From Porticoccus sp033791605 (GTDB taxonomy: Bacteria; Pseudomonadota; Gammaproteobacteria; Pseudomonadales; Porticoccaceae), in NCBI GenBank assembly GCA_033791605.1, contig JASJGJ010000057.1:1-53230 (forward strand): DNA of 53,230 nt, written 5' to 3'. The notes under the pieces were generated by a model. That model was given only the letters and a program-made list of their open reading frames with translations. It did not search any database and had not been told where the DNA came from. Numbering within the stretch: the stretch's first letter is position 1; every line of letters begins with the position of its first letter. Shown one piece after another: positions 53,160-53,230 of this stretch. The translations under genes were made by a program, and so were the position numbers.

Positions 53160-53230
53160 CCTCCTGTCACCGGAGGAAACAGCGCCACTTCATCACCGTC
53201 ACTGATGGCAGCATGCTCATCCACCATGTC
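53156..53230 (-). CDS. moaD: Molybdopterin synthase sulfur carrier subunit, C-terminal end (cut by window edge)
   Basis: Only the last 24 residues are visible. They end in DEVALFPPVTGG, the characteristic MoaD tail whose terminal GlyGly is thiocarboxylated. The gene continues past the right edge and overlaps moaE by four bases. Confidence 0.93.
   Translation of the reverse strand, partial: DMVDEHAAISDGDEVALFPPVTGG

Noticed and set aside
1..53230. tRNA, rRNA, CRISPR arrays, insertion sequences, prophage or attachment sites
   Set aside because: I saw no cloverleaf, regular spaced repeats, transposase, integrase or flanking duplications in any gap.

Overview
The window looks like part of a chromosome from a free-living, nitrate-respiring gammaproteobacterium, probably marine and related to the Pseudomonadales/Cellvibrionales. 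The reasons are a fused nuoCD, the hfq-hflX-hflK-hflC-DUF2065-hisZ-purA order, EF-P with EpmA and EpmB, a FimX-like c-di-GMP protein, and a narXL / narK1-narK2-narG-H-J-I-ppiC locus arranged as in Pseudomonas. The taxonomy is inferred from gene order and protein resemblance only. Gene density is high. I see no insertion sequence, prophage, tRNA, rRNA or CRISPR array.

Layout. (1) 1-10.8 kb, minus strand: the proton-pumping NADH dehydrogenase operon nuoA-B-CD-E-F-G-H-I-J-K-L. Many genes overlap by 1-8 bases, and nuoL runs off the left edge. A 487-base leader lies upstream of nuoA. (2) 11.3-20.9 kb, minus strand: a housekeeping block of efp, epmA, miaA, hfq, hflX, hflK, hflC, a DUF2065 protein, hisZ and purA. 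It covers translation-factor modification, tRNA modification, RNA chaperoning, membrane proteolysis control, and histidine and purine synthesis. (3) 20.9-26.9 kb: epmB (plus, divergent from efp), fimX-like (plus), serB (minus) and a Smp/AhpA-like membrane protein (plus, divergent from serB). (4) 27.1-37.9 kb, minus strand: narK1-narK2-narG-narH-narJ-narI-ppiC. (5) 38.1-41.3 kb, plus strand: narX-narL-ubiT. (6) 41.4-43.8 kb, minus strand: uspA-ubiU-ubiV. (7) 44.2-49.4 kb, plus strand: a third NarK/NasA-type carrier, a PP2C phosphatase-kinase fusion, moaB and moeA. (8) 49.4-53.2 kb, minus strand: moaD (partial), moaE, modA, modB, modC and an OsmC protein.

From 27 kb to the right end the window reads as one anaerobic nitrate-respiration island. 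It holds three nitrate/nitrite carriers, the membrane nitrate reductase with its chaperone, the nitrate sensor-regulator pair, oxygen-independent ubiquinone synthesis (UbiT, UbiU, UbiV), molybdate uptake, and molybdenum cofactor synthesis. NADH dehydrogenase from region 1 would feed the quinone pool. The clearest non-coding signal is a matched promoter layout in front of narK1 and narK3. Each has a NarL-type 7-2-7 inverted heptamer pair whose centre lies 52-53 bases upstream of an FNR/Anr-type box. A third FNR/Anr-type box precedes uspA-ubiUV.

The most unusual items are this shared promoter design, the phosphatase-kinase fusion placed between a nitrate carrier and Moco genes, the enlarged NarK2 with a Cys-containing tail, and the anaerobic ubiquinone genes split between two convergent units inside the nar locus. 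Smaller oddities are a 15-base triplicated repeat inside modC and several strong unexplained hairpins. Starts were adjusted for many genes where a downstream start, a ribosome binding site or family alignment argued against the longest frame.
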